DNA of 64,000 nucleotides, taken from contig JACSVZ010000004.1 in the NCBI GenBank assembly GCA_014706295.1, positions 88,233,047 to 88,297,046 of the forward strand, written 5' to 3'. Origin of the DNA: Lycocorax pyrrhopterus obiensis (lineage: Eukaryota > Chordata > Aves > Passeriformes > Paradisaeidae). Below the pieces are notes generated by a model that saw nothing but the letters and a program-made list of their open reading frames with translations, ran no database searches and was not told where the DNA came from. Position 1 is the first letter of the stretch. Every line of letters starts with the position of its first letter. Made by a program: the position numbers and the translations under genes. Below are positions 44,803 to 59,000 of the stretch, piece after piece.

Positions 44803-47800
44803 ATTTCATTTTACATACCTATGAAACGGGCCTATTAATATGAATGGAGATTATTCAGTTGTGAGTAAGTCACTCTCAGCCTGGCTGTACATACTATACA
44901 AATGCAAAGCATTATTAACATCTATAATCTGAAATTTTGTTGTTGGACAGACTCCTTACATATACTTTTGCTGCAAGAACGCAGTCTCATCGTGTGAGAG
45001 GCCTTTTTCTTACAGTAAAATTATCATCTTTTGAAATACATTACTCAAACATAATAGTGGTAGCCAATATTCATTTGATACAGAGGGAAATATCAAGTAT
45101 ATTATTCAGTAGCTATTCACCGTGTACTAGAGTCAATAATTAGTGGTATAATCAGGTAGAAAATTGCTGCAATGAAGAATTCACTAATAGAGTATGATTA
45201 GCTCCCTCAGAAAGTTACTGTACTTTTTTAGAATCACAATCTCTCTGTTACTAGCTGCCAGAGTGTTTTTGCCAGTGTATTGTCAATGAATACTCTCAAA
45301 AGTACCCTTCAGTGGATAGTAAAAAACTGAAGAAGCAATTCTCTCATTGAGTAATGATTGCTCTGGATAGACCCTGTAGCATAGTGTAATACAAACACAG
45401 AACTATATGATTTATTTATAGACCCTTGGTTATAATGACTCACCAGCTATTCCAGTGGTTTGTGGGCTACTTGACATGGTTCTTTTTTTAATTGAAAGTT
45501 ACTGCAACAAAGAGTAAAGGCCATCCTCCAGTACAAATCCTATGAGATTTTTTGAAACTTGAAATTTAGAAAAGGCTTACTCTAAGCTCCCGTAATAATG
45601 TTTCTTCTCTCAAGAAGATATCCTACAGAGAAAAGTGTGGAACAAAAGGTTGTTGTCCAGGTCCCATTGAGACATTGAAGAGGTTTGAAAGGACAGGCTC
45701 AGTATTCGTGATTCTTGGTTACTCAGGGAGAGGACATTTCTCAATGGCATGAAGAAGAAGCCACAGGGATTATCTGTAGCATAAAAACCCCAAGATCTCT
45801 GGCAAATTACAGGTACAGTAGGTGATAACATTCATCAGACTCATCAGGGAACTGATAGGAATCAGGCTTCCTCAGTGAGGAACAAGCAAACAGCAAATTA
45901 AATTCTAGCTGCTCTATCTCCTATGGTGTGTCAGTACATTTAAAAAATAAGAACTTAGATGTCCCCTTATTCCATTTTATTCTCTGCATTACTTAGTTTA
46001 AAGACAGACTTGTTGCACTGGTTCTGTAGTGTGTGACATAAATACACACTGTGACATACCGATCTAGCTCTGACAAACCATACAGGAAAGTAAGAGCATT
46101 ACTAAATATAGGAAAGAAAATATGAATGATGAGGAACTTGCAGGAAGTCAGATAACCTTGAAATCAAATGTAATTTTTCTTTAATTTTCAATGACTTGAA
46201 GGTTCTACTTTCAATCTAGCCATATAAATTCAGATTTACTAAAAGCTGAACCAAATTCACAGTTTTTGAAGTACCTTCTCTTTGAAATGCTAGTCAGTGT
46301 GCCTTCAGATGAAATTTTATCTCTCCTAACCTCTGATACGTAAATTAAGACCTAGGTCTCATGTTTCTGGTTACAAAAAACCCAAAAAACCAGTGATAAC
46401 TCCAGAAATAATACAAAGCCTAAATGGCCAGAGTTGAGGAAGGGTCAGGAAGATGAGGCTCCAAACCTGAGGACACCAGCACCTCTGAACTGAATGGGCT
46501 CCAAGGTTGTGTTGGGTGAATGATGTATAGAAGAGGTAATAGACTGGATTCTCTGTGCAAAAAAACCGATTGCATATATTTATATTGTAAAGGACTGAGC
46601 ACTCTACCACTGCAAAAAGTGCTGCAAGATTTGATCAGGTGAACAATTAACAATGCAAGAAATGGTAGGTTATTGACTGTGGACTTTATTTAGAAGTTAA
46701 GTGCACTAGTGGTTTAAATGTATGAATTGTTCTGTAACAGCAACCACTTACAAGCAGAGTGCTTCCTAGAAGGCTGACCCAAGCAAAAATATTTCTTTAC
46801 TTTCCTGAAAAGTAAGGCTAGATTGTTTTTCTGAAATGGACATTTTAAAAAAAATCTTGATTTTATATGTCTGAAAATTTGATTAGTAACTATTTAATAC
46901 CGAAAATGTTACCTGTTCAATTAATGCTTCTTCCTCAAATGAATTTGGATTAACTATAAAAATTCCTTTTGTTATGCATTTTGAAAACATATTTGATAAT
47001 CATGGAATCATAAAATGACAGAATGATTTGGTTAATGATCCTGAGAAAATTTTGAAATGTCAAAAAATATCTACTTTTCAACGCTTGAATGGGGAATGAC
47101 TTTTCCACTTCATTTTTTCCAGGGCAGTTTCTCATTTTTCAACCATCTTAACATATCAAAACATTGCAAAGTTACGAAGGACTCAGAATTACACAGGACC
47201 AGGCACCTGACAGAATGTCACCACAGGAACATTCTGCAAACACAAAATGAGAGCCCTTTTCCTCCAGCTCACAAGGACCTGCTTCCACATCTCTTCCACA
47301 GTCTGTTAGAGAGTGTGCTGTTCATCAGAAGCAGATGTCTATAAGAACAAAGCAATTTGAACACTTTTTTATTTCTTCTCCTTCAAGATTTTCTTTACAA
47401 TGCTGAAGCTTTAAAAATTGCCCCAATGTAATGTAAAATCTGTAGGAGTTTATTCCAGTTTCTGTAAATCTTCTCTGGGATTTGCAGTGCATTTTACATT
47501 TTTCTTCTGCTCCTGTTACTAACTGCTTTTTGTTTCTGGCAGGGACCCATAATTTTTTGAGTAATTATACTATCTCTTTATGTGTATGATGATCAGCTTT
47601 AATACACTTACCATCAGTTTCTTCTCCCTACTCCATGAATCCATAACAATCCTCTCTGTACTGCCTGATAAAATAAAGACTTAATGTAAAAAGCTTCATC
47701 ATAGATATAAGGGAAAAGGATTGTTTGTGGTAGGAGCAAAGCAGACAGTCTCAGTATAACAGTGGCACTGGAAAAAAAAATGTGCAAGCTGTAAATTTTA

Positions 47801-50800
47801 ATGAGGAACATGTTTTACGGAGAGAAAAGTCTTTACTTTTTATTTGTAGCTGTTAGCTTGCATAGAGCCTTCATTCTGCAATGTAAAACTGACTAAAAGG
47901 ACCCCTTCTGCAATGAGAAATCAAAATCCATTCTCTTTTAAGAAGTTTTCTTTTATGTATGGACCACCAAGAAAGAAACTTCCAAACAAGGCTTCTCTGT
48001 TCCTGCCGAGGTTTGAATTGAAATCTCTCCTCACATTTCCTGAACTGCAGGTGAGATATCAGCCTCTCACTCTGTCGGCCTCAGAGATCAGCATGGAACT
48101 GGCTTAAGGTGGCTTGATATAGATTTGCTATTTGCAAATTAAAATCCTTCATCTCTGAAAAGAATCCAAAATAGAATACAGTTCTTTATTAACTGTAGCC
48201 CTAAAGTTTTTGATGGCTCTTACCTCAGAGTGTCTTTCAAGAGAAACTGTTGGGGTAACTCATGCAAACTTAGGTTTTTAGGTCTAAGAACTTTTATGGC
48301 CAGATATGTGAGACCTGTGAGGATTTTTTTCCCCAAAGACAATGGTTTAGAAGGAATAACTTGAATGAGCAGCGAATAAACATATTTTACCACTATCAGA
48401 TTAAGATAGAGGGGCTAGATAATGGACTATTTTAAAGCATTTTACATTATTGGCAGTTCAACTGCGTTTATCTGCCCCTGACCTACGCACTTATATCAGT
48501 CTGTGGAAGTCAAGACCTTTCCTGAAATGTAAAACAGTTAGATGAAACACCTGTCCCAGAAGGCAATTTTGTAACTAACATTTCTTCAAGATTTTTACTC
48601 CCTGTTTTCCAAACCTAATTGCTTTATTCCTTTTCTTAATTTTTATTCAGGATTTAGATGTTTTCTATTTACTATTGTAGCACATGAATTTGCTATGTTG
48701 TATCTTCATGATCGACAAGCTGCTAAGTAGAATTCTTCTTGTCTGTTACTGTGAAAGGCTAGTCTCTTTGGGCTGGCTTTCTTGAACTCCTGCTTTCCCA
48801 GCTAATGTCTGGAGGTCAGTATCATTCATCTGTAGGCTTTGCACTTTAAAAAATGACAGACTGTGATAAGACAGGGGCTGCTGTCTGATTGTTTCCAGTG
48901 GGTGATTCTTTCTGACAGGGCATTCCCCTGACAGTGAAATCCTGCTAGAACATTTCAGATCAAAATGACTTCTAATACTTTAAAATTTTCTAGAACTTAA
49001 AAAGAGGTATGAACATTTGGAATGAGATTCTGTTGTTATCACAGTGAAGAGTACCTTAGAGGACAAAAACATTGATGCTACCACGTGATTCTACTAAGAA
49101 TAAGATATTGGCCCTTCATGAGGTAGTTGAACTGGAATTCTGGTAGTTGAACTAAAGCAGGGATATGACAGAAAATCAAGTTCCATGCTTCTTGCTATAA
49201 TCAGGAAAAAAAATTGGGTCTTGTGTATAAGTACTTTAAGTAGTCCAGGTCCTTTCCAAAGCTGGGATAAAACTACAAAGCTCAGTGGACTCTACTTCGA
49301 CCTGCGACAGAGCTTGAAATTTCTTGTATGTTTCAAAAGATACATCAGGGACCATGTCCTGTACAATTCAAACTGGTGAAGCTTGATTTCCCATTTTTTT
49401 ACCCAAAGGAGACAAAGATGCTTTCTAGCCTGTGCTAAACAGAGCAGATGTTCAGAGGACCTTTTGGGGCTTCCAGTTATAACTGAAATGGCCTACTTTG
49501 CACTCTTGTGTTTCTGTGAGACTGAAGGAGTAGGTCTCATTCGATCTCTGTGACGTACCATGTATTACAGAGGATGTGTACTGGGACATTGCTCTTCTAC
49601 CTATGTGTAAGTCAGAGAGTTTCATTAGGCAGAGGAACCAAGAGTGAGAGACTTCTGTTGGCAACAGATTGGAGAAAAGGGGTTGATGAGAGGAATCAGT
49701 GAAGGCTTAGAGGCATCTGCTGCTGTTTGTGTGAAAAAGGGGGTATATCATAAATGGTATGATACTCCAAGTATTTAGAGTATTTGCTCTAAAAAGGGAA
49801 AAAGAGGCTGCTTAAGGAGCTGACAGAAAGAATTTAGGTCGGTGTATGATGCATGCTGTAGATAAGAGAATTGAGAGAGAGTGGAGGTCGTTAGCAAAAC
49901 AGTGAACACAGGAGAAAGAAGCCACAGAGAGAGAGGCTAGCAGAGCATTGACGGGGTGGGAACAGCCACAGACTAAGCACAGGCTGCTCTGAAGAAGGGT
50001 GGCAGAGCACTGGGAACAGCCCTTTGTGCAACCCATCCACCCTTACAGCAAGGAAGATCTGGGACTACATTTTTGGGAGCTAAGGTGTATTTTCTATCAT
50101 CGGAATTGTACCTGGAAGGACTCAGTCAGTCTTTGCTCCTGTAAAAGGCAATATGTCTGTCACACAGGTCTGTTCTTGGACATCTCTGTGAAGCACAGAG
50201 TAACTGCACCAGTTAGCTTGTCAGAGCTGAAATGCATTGCCACCATGCTCCTCATGTGCTATGAATCTGCTATTAATTTTTGTGAATGTTTTCCCACTTA
50301 AGAATCTTTTGAAAATTATTATGGAGGTGAAGATTATATTATGGTAACATGCAAAGGCCTCTGTCCACATTTCTACCTTCTGTCTCGTTCTTTTCACATT
50401 GCTGTTACTGAAACAGCGTGGGAGAAAATCCAATACTGCACAGTCTTTGGTTGTGTGCCAAAGTAGTTAAGCAGCAAAATCAGGCCCCAGTGTTAGTGAT
50501 GGCGGTCTGTAAAACAGGAATAATTTTCTATTGAATACCTGATTGAATTACTCATGAATTGCTGCTCTGCTGAGAAAATGATATTGGAGGTTGGCAGGCG
50601 GTCACCATTTTTATTTGCTAGAGCGTATTATTTGAATTTGCCTGTCAGGTGGTTGCCTGGTTAGCCCCTTCCCAGCATAAATAACTATGTATTTAAAAAT
50701 GTGACAAATAATAGTAATAAAGTTTATAGGGGAAAAAAATAATTTGTGCTGCTACAAGGAATAGCACTTAACCCAGACATTTATCTACTGCTCACAAAAA

Positions 50801-52455
50801 AACTGGGCTGAGCAGATGATAATATATTCCAGTGGCTTGAAAAAATAAAAAGGAGGAAGATTCACTGTTTTTCCCCCTTCCTTCTTCTTCTTGTAGCTAC
50901 AGTTTAGAATAGCTTTGCATTGAATTGGTATTTTATTTCATTATGCTTATAGAGTTTGATAATTTGAACAGTCCTTGCAGTGGTATCATTTTGTTCAGTG
51001 AGCCAGACACTGCAAAATTGTGCATTTTTATGTAATTGAGATAATTTTGCCTGGTAGCTGGTGGAAAATTGCATAAAAAATTTGTATGCATTGGCCAACT
51101 CATTTAATGTGATATGTCACTTTTTCAGATGATCGGCATTTTTTCCTGGTACTCTAGTGCTGTGCAGCAAATCAACTTTTTTTGTATTTTGTCTCTAATG
51201 TTAAAATAATGAACAACATAATGCTTCCCAAGGAAGAAATACAATGCTCATTTTCCCTTTGGCAAATGAGAATGTAGCCATTAGGAACAGTGCTTTCCCA
51301 GCTGGTCCTTGGAGGGAAGGGCTGGTATACTGTTAATAGATACATGGGTTTCATTCAGACCACAGAAAACTTATGTCACGTAACGCTCCACTGTGAGCCT
51401 TTCTCTGTTCCACTGTGAAGCAGTGGGGCAGATTCCTCTCATTTCACTGCTGCTGCCCCAAGTGGTGCGTTACATCAGCTGGACTGAAAGAGTTAAGTAG
51501 ACTGTTTGTGGGGATACCGTACCCATGAGAGATTCTTCTCAAAATGGGTAGGATGTCTTCCACAATGATCCTCTTTGTCCTTTTGGTTGTAAGAAGATTT
51601 TGACCACAAGTATTAAATCTCTTTTTACAGACACCAAGCACCAAAGTGTAAAGTTCTGTGAATGGAAGGAAGGAAGGAACTAACACCATGTCTTATAGGT
51701 AATCTTTTGTCAGGAACAGGAAATACAAGGCACTTCCTTGCAGAGGTTCAGTGACTTAGATCATTGGTTCAAATCCAGCTCAGATGTGAACGCTTGATGG
51801 AGAAGTTTGTGTGGCTGGTGCCAGTAGTGTACCTGCTCCGCCTGTAAAGAGAAGAGTGTCAGCCTCCAGCAGTGTCTATCCAGCAGGCTGTGCAGACAGG
51901 CAGTGAGACCTGCAGCTGCAGGGGGGCCCCTTGGGTCTTCGAGTTCCATGTGCTATAACTCTTCTGTAAGCATGAGACTCCTCCGTGGGGAAGCTCAAAT
52001 GAGGAAAGAGGTATGTGCTTGCACTAAAAGCAGCAGAGAGACTCCCAGTGTGATAAATACCTGGCTGCTAAGCTGTTGCTCAACACTGCTGGGATATTTC
52101 AGGTAGAGGATTTATTTTTTTTCAGGAATCTAGGGTATCAGATCAGACTGGCACTGCAAAGCACATGCCATGAGAGGCACTGCCAGCATGATATGTATTT
52201 TTATACTGGTATCAACAAAAGGTATGGTGGATCCTTAAACCCTTGCCTTTGGGGTTTTAGAGAAAGACTGGGGAGCTCTCACTTTAGACATCAGCTGGCT
52301 AGAAGAGGCAAGTCCTAAACAGAAAACTTTAACAAACCAGTGGCCACCACTGTTTAGACCCCTTCAGTGTCAGAGCATGTGCTAATGACCATGGAAAGAA
52401 AGACCAGGTAAACAACCCAAAACAATTTCTCTCAAAGTGCTTTTTTTTCTAGAAG

Positions 52456-52460
52456 AGTTG
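52456..52460. repeat. target-site duplication, left copy (AGTTG)
   Basis: Pairs with AGCTG at 53089-53093 (one C/T difference), flanking the LTR. Confidence 0.65.
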
Positions 52461-53088
52461 TGTCCCGGTTTGGGACAAACTGGGGGGAAACGCTCTGGAA
52501 GGAACATCTCCTCCACAGAAGGCAGGTTTCAGCAGCCACTCCTCCACCCGGTTCGGAAAAAAATTCCTTGGAGGAAAGTGAAAAAACCCTCTGTTTATTT
52601 AACAAGCAAAGTGCACCCAGGCACAAAATGAATAATCTTAGATAATAAACCTTCTTGTTGTGGAGAAAAACCTGTTAGATTCAGAGTCCTTTCTGTAGGT
52701 GTGGCTCTACTCTCTCCAGAGCTGGGGTGCGGCATGATGGTGTTCCAAACCGGAGCTGAACAGTTCCAGGAGAAGAAGAAAAAGCCACAGTCCCAGGAAA
52801 ACTTTCTTGCCTCAGCTAGCAGGCTAGCTAAAAAGCAAAGAATTTTAACTCTCTGTCCTGAGAAAAGGAGCTGAGAGCTGGGGAAAAGCAGGAAGGTGCT
52901 TCCTCGGCTCTGCAGCGGTGAGAACGCGGTGGGGTCTGTGAGTCCTTGAACACAAACCATACTGAAGAATTCACTCGGCTTCCCCCCCTTTCCCTCGGAC
53001 CCAGCTTAAAGTTGCAGAAAGGCACAGGATTCATGTCTGGCACAGGCCAGATGATAGGGGATACACATCATAAAGTCACCCCAAGACA
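52461..53088 (-). mobile_element. ERVL-type solo LTR
   Basis: 628 bp between TGTCCCGG and CCAAGACA, with 5-bp flanks AGTTG and AGCTG. In minus orientation it starts TGTCTTGGGGTGAC, carries a polyadenylation signal in GTTAAATAAACAGAGG near 52596 followed by TTTCCTCCAAGG, and ends GTTTGTCCCAAACCGGGACA. This is the layout of avian ERVL LTRs. Its end resembles that of the LTR at 17230-18294. Several open frames of 60-120 codons inside it are not genes. No internal sequence is attached. Confidence 0.82.
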
Positions 53089-56000
53089 AGCTGTTAAAGT
53101 TTTGGCTAAATTAACTTTGGCAATAGTCTTTTAAATTCTTGTGCCAGAGCTGGCAATCTGAATCCTACTCTGGGGCTCAGACCAAAGCAGAAATCACCAC
53201 CCAAAAGCTGCTCTCTTCCAGGGCCTGAGTGAGAAACTCACATCAGTGAGAATCCTCTCACTGAGGATCTCTCCCAGTATGCACTCACCTGGTTGAAGAC
53301 AGTGGTTACCTAAGGGAGAACTTTTTGCCAAGGTGGTGCCTGCAGCCTAACACAAGATAGAAGGACAACTGAGTTGAAGTAAGACCATTTTTCAATAGAA
53401 ATGTTTTGCATGAAATGTCTTTTCCAGATGTATGTGCTTTTTGACTTGCTTTCAATGGAAAATTGGCCATTTTGTGAAGATATTCCCTTAAAACAACATT
53501 TGGAATATGTGAAAGTAGGTAAGCTCATACTTCAAATGCGTGGAACTCTGTGGGACATTAAATGTGAATTTCACAGAACTCTGATTTGAAGCCAGTTCTG
53601 ATGGTCTTATTACTGTAATTCAGAATAGAATATCATAAATAATTTAATGGTGAATGTAGTAATAGCAGTTGTGACAAATATACTCTGTAGAGCCTTCCCG
53701 TTAAGGGCTCCTTTAACCAACATGGTGGTTTTGTAAAAAGAAATGTATTAAAACAGTTTGCAATGAGGCTTGTCCCTGGGACACCCTCTGCACACTCACT
53801 GCCCAGACAATCTCATGCATTAACAGAGATTCTCAGGACAGGGGAAGTAAGCATCTTACGACATGTTCCCCAACTGTGCTCTGTGAGACTAATCTAAAAC
53901 AAGATACATCTAGTCCAAAGAACTTTATTTTTAATTTTAAACTGGATAATTGTACATGGTAGTCCTGAAGAAAACTGGGGCATTGATTTGTGTATTCAAA
54001 AAGTCTTGAAGTCTTGAGATCAAAATAACTTGTTTACTGATAATACTAGCATATGCTTTTAATAAAAAGACAGATGTGGGCTAATAAGGTTGGGATCTAA
54101 CTCATATGGTCTTGACTCCTGTTGTTACCACTAGCTGCATCCAGTGGGATGTATTTTATCAAATCAGAAAAGGCACTTATACCCTTACTAGATCTAGCTT
54201 TTAGAAGCACCCTTTACAGTCTTTGAACTCCCTGCTAAGTCAAGGTCTGAGTTTGTACCTCTTACATGATTCTTAGTGTCTGTTACGGTTAAGTAATATA
54301 CATGAATCCAAATATTAGTCAAAACCCACAAACAAGCAGCCTTGCTAATGTACAGATGCATCAATCTATTTAAATATGGTTTAAAGGAAGCCATCAATAT
54401 TGAAAAATATTCCTGTTGGGAAGATTTAGAGGCTAAGAGGCATTGCTATGCTCCTGAGGGTATGCGGAAAATGGTGATAAATGCCAAGGATGTGAAGTGC
54501 ATAATAATATCAAAAAATGTAAAGTACTTTATCTTTTCATTATAAAAAGAGTGTTGCATAGTCAGAGTCGGTATAAATATCCTGAAATGGGTTCCAATCT
54601 GTCTAACTTAAGTACCCAGCTTTCACAAAAGTACCTCTAAAGGCATCAAGTAGGCAGATCATCTCTGTCTACCTCAGATGCCTGAACTGATGGAGGTAGT
54701 TTTTTCCACTGGAAGCTTCCAGAAGCAGATTTATCTCTCCATCATCTAAAAAGGATCCCAGGAACACATTAGGAATCCTGTGAGATATACCTGGCACATG
54801 CAATTCTGTGTCATGCAGTACCTCTAGTACTGTTTTCCAAAAGGTAGCTTCTGAACAAGTACCAGTGCAAAGGTGAGTTGTACGTGGATTCTAAGACTCA
54901 GTAGATTCATGAATGTAATCTGGGTGAATAATTACTCTAATATGTTAATTGTATTGAATCTTTAATATATTAACTTCCATAGCTACCTCTCTTTTTAGAT
55001 GTGGATTTGGAGCCGTAGAAAATAATTCAGCACAGTTCCCCTCTAATACTTGATAGGCAGCAGATCAGCTCCCCCTTCCTCCTTATACTTTGAGTCACAA
55101 ATTGTTGCAGTCTTTCACCAGAAAATGGCATCAGTTGTACTGTTCAGGTGACCAGGTTTATGCAACTGTCCAAAATTTGAAACTGAAAACTTCAACATGG
55201 GAAAAGCAAACCATATTCTCACAAAATCTTTATGAAATACAGTTATAGAAATAGTTGATTTGGCATGTCTGAGAGGGAAGTAAGTTCTAATAGAGAAGAG
55301 GAAGAATGGAATAAGGTCTGGACAGAGGAGCTTAAACTAGGTCTGCTACTGACAGAACTAGTAATCTGGAATGACAACTTGGGAGATTTCTCTGAAGCCA
55401 GACAGAAATCTGAGTTGCATCGGCAAACCAACAGTGCATTTCAAAGACTACTAGGTTCCCTAAAGAGTCACCAAACTTCTTAACTCAGATATGGAGTATG
55501 GTGTAGATTTCTGTCAGGTGTATCTGCTTATCATGGCTTTTCTTCATCTGAGTGGAGCACAGTAGAATGACAAAGCCGTAGATGCTTTGGTCAGAGAGTA
55601 ACTACTGAAAACTAAGGTCTTACCCTTCATTGCATGACATTTCTGTTGATGGAAAATTAACACTTTGAGAATGATGCCTCCTGATACACAGGATCATTAT
55701 ATCATATATACACAGGATTATTATATCAATAATAAAATTTAAATGTTAGATGAACACAAGTTTCCTGCCTTGAGCAACAGTAAAACCTGTATGTAAAGGA
55801 AAATTTTATGCACAGGCTGCCTGGTGGTAAAGGCAAATGAATCTCTCTATCAGCCTTTGTGCTGTCAATGCTTATTTATCCAAAAGAGCAGTTTATTATG
55901 ATATGACACTTTTGAAAGACCCAGAGGAAAGGATTTAGACAGGCATTCAGAATTCAGTAGCATAAATAGGAAAGGAGAAGTTGTCATCTTCAGAAACAAC

Positions 56001-59000
56001 TTACCGATAGAACTTGCAGATAGAATTTCTCTCTGCTTTAAATTGCAATTCTGTCATTTCTGAAAGGTGAACAGGGGTTGAATGTTGATTTGACATTTTC
56101 TTAACTGATTTAACTGGAACCTAGAGAATTTTATCTCTACAGAGATCCAGGAAAGAGTTGCATTATATGTTGATCCTTGACTCTCTATAATTTTGGACAG
56201 AAAATTTCTAGTTTCACCAATTAATTATTAACAAAAAAGCTAGACCCTTTGTGGCCCCCCATGATTGCTTGCTGGCAGAGTTATCTGGAGAATGATAAAA
56301 TGCTGTATTTCTGTAGAATTACTTTCACTACAAAGTATGGTCGTGCTCATAAAGTTTGAGAAAAAGATTAATTTCTGGCTTGTGCTTTACTAAAGGTTAC
56401 GCTGAGGTACAGGGAGAAGTGAAGTACCATGCAGTCATGCACAAAACTGCTTTGCTTTCAATCCATTCAATTAAGTCATCAAGGAGATTCTGTTCCATAC
56501 CACCCTTCCTTGATTCTGTGCCTACTTGCACCTTGTAACCCAACTGCTTGCCTGCACCTGCTGTGTGCACAGTCCAATTTGAATGTGTGGGATGGCCAGG
56601 CACTGTTATATCTGTTTCAGGAGACGCACACCAGCACTTTTTCTATAGCACACACTGCTCAAAGGAAAAGGGCTTCAACTCCTTTAAGAACCACAGTTAA
56701 TGTCACGCTTGCATTCTGCAGCTCTCCCTCGAGCATGTTACAGAGAGAGTCCTACATTCTTGTCTGGATAGTTCACAAAACCCATCTTCCTGGACACAAA
56801 TGTTTGTGACTATACCTGTACAGTGGAATTTATGGATATGGAAGTCTAAGTGCTTTGCTAAAACAAGGCCATAAGGAGTCCAGGTAATGGAAAATTTATC
56901 ACTTTCACTGATAAGCTAGCATAGTGGTTTATGACTCTCATTTCTAAGAGTCCTATTTTCAGTTTAAACTTTGCAGATTTTATTTTTGAAGTATCTGGTG
57001 ACTTTTAATTATCTGAGAGTTTTGCCATACATAATTAAATCTCACATAAGCTTGAAAAGTAAAGCTTACCTGTGATCTAAAGAGAATGTTGGTCTTAGGT
57101 GAGCCTTCTGCCTAAAGTATATTTCATCCTAAAAATGCATTCATTTACTTTGCTGCTAGTCAATTAACTGTCACGGTATATCAGTACTTCAGTCTTCTGA
57201 ACTAAATCCTTATCTAAAGACTGGGGATAACGCCTTTTCCAAGCATTATCAGATGTTATAAAGAAAGAAATTAGGTGTCCTCACCAGCTCAGTGGAAGAG
57301 ACAGCTGACATGCCATCAAAAAATATTCCTGCTGCAATTTATTCCTCTCACAGAAATGTATTAAGTAAACACATCTGAAGATGTTGAAAGATTTAGAAAC
57401 AAATCAAAACAGAACAAATGCAACAAAACTCACAGACTAGCTTCTAGCCTGTCAACGTGTTTTTTAAAAATAGCAACTCATTAATTTATTAACTTTAAAA
57501 TTAGGTGTAAATCATGTTCTTGCAATTTAGGATTAAGAGGGCAGAAAAATAATGATTTTAAGTTAAGGTACCTCAAATAAATATAAACATGTCTTTAATA
57601 CAGACGCCTTTAAAAGATAAGCCAAGAGGAATGAAAAGATTCAGAGCAAGATTTATTTGTTATGCTCTGAGTTTTCATCTAGATCTACCCATGTGTATTT
57701 ATGTAGGGTGCTCAATCAGATATTTCTTTGCTGGGGCAGTTTTTATTATCTCCTGTTTTCATTTTATTTTATAATTTTTTCAGGTTATTTTTGCTTCAGA
57801 ACCAGTTGAAAAAATGTGAAACATAAATAATAGCACTGTTTCGAAGATGAAATAATAATCTAAATGCTGAGGTATCATTGCATTACTGCAATTCTAAATA
57901 ATCATTGCTGGGATGTATTTAGTACATATTAATTCCTGTGTTTGAGCCTTTAGACTATATTGACCACTTGAGTACTTAAGCTTTAAAATTCTACGTATAC
58001 TTTGTAATTTAATACAGTAATATACTTCATTATTTATCCTTGGGGGTGGGTAAAGATTTAAGCCTCCATCATGGTGTGTTGCCTAACTTGAAAGGCATCT
58101 TTTCCAATCTACATTTCTGCCCAGTAACCATAGATCTGTCCCTCAGTAAGCTCATGAGTTTGCAGAGTGAGGTAAATGGTACACAGTTTCCATGGGAAAC
58201 TTTCCAACACGTAGGGAGTGTGATGCTGCAAAGCTGGTCAAACACCTAATCAATGATCACACCAAAATAGCTCTTGGTGCATCATGAAAAAGAGACCATA
58301 CAGAGGTAATTAACAAAAACATCCCTCAAAAGGCAATTTAAAATACTTCGTTTTAAAGGACTTGTATTTGTAAGAAATCTACACACCTGTGCGGGTGGTC
58401 TAGATTGTAGATATGTCCACTGAACCAGCCACCTTCTATTTCCTTTATTGTCAGTTGTGAATGAAAAAGGTAATTTGGAAAAGGAAGTTTGACCCATTAT
58501 TTTGGGCATCTATATTAGAATGAGACCAATTATGTCCTATAATTGCCTGTTTTTTCTAAATTTGGGACTGGTTAAGTAAGACATAGATGTCTTTACCAGG
58601 TCAGGTGAATCCTGCACATTTCTGTAGGATACCTTGAGTTAGAGCTAAATATCTACAAAGAAAAAGAGGTTAATTTGGAATGGCAGGCAAAATTAGAGAT
58701 GTCCCAGGGAATAAATTGGATCAGTGAAGCAAATGGGTTGTTACTCCTAATTCAAAGTAAGCTTCTTTCAGGAAAGCCTCTGTTTAACAAAAACAGAGCC
58801 CAATGGAAGCCCAATGAAAATTGAACATTTTACAATTATTAACAAAATGAGATATTGCCCTGAAAAGTTGAACTCAACTCTTTGAAACACAGCTCACAAC
58901 ATTCATGACAAATCTCCTTGCCATATATTAGGAGTTTGTACATTAGGAGAAGTAAAGCATCCATTCTCATACTCACATTTTTGAAAGATGTTTATTTTAA

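Larger units (their letters stand above)
42534..52460. other. single-copy DNA, no gene seen
   Basis: Almost 10 kb without a recognisable gene or transposable element. Contains the 9-bp inverted repeat at 44778-44802. A purine-rich, slightly G/C-richer stretch at 49810-50070 with a 100-codon frame (49999-50301) has no known motif. A host exon could be missed here. Confidence 0.5.

Noticed and set aside
52595..52960. 121-codon minus-strand open frame
   Set aside because: Inside the ERVL-type LTR at 52461-53088; chance frame.
56429..56809. 126-codon plus-strand open frame
   Set aside because: No domain and low-complexity Ser/Thr/Leu composition; treated as chance.
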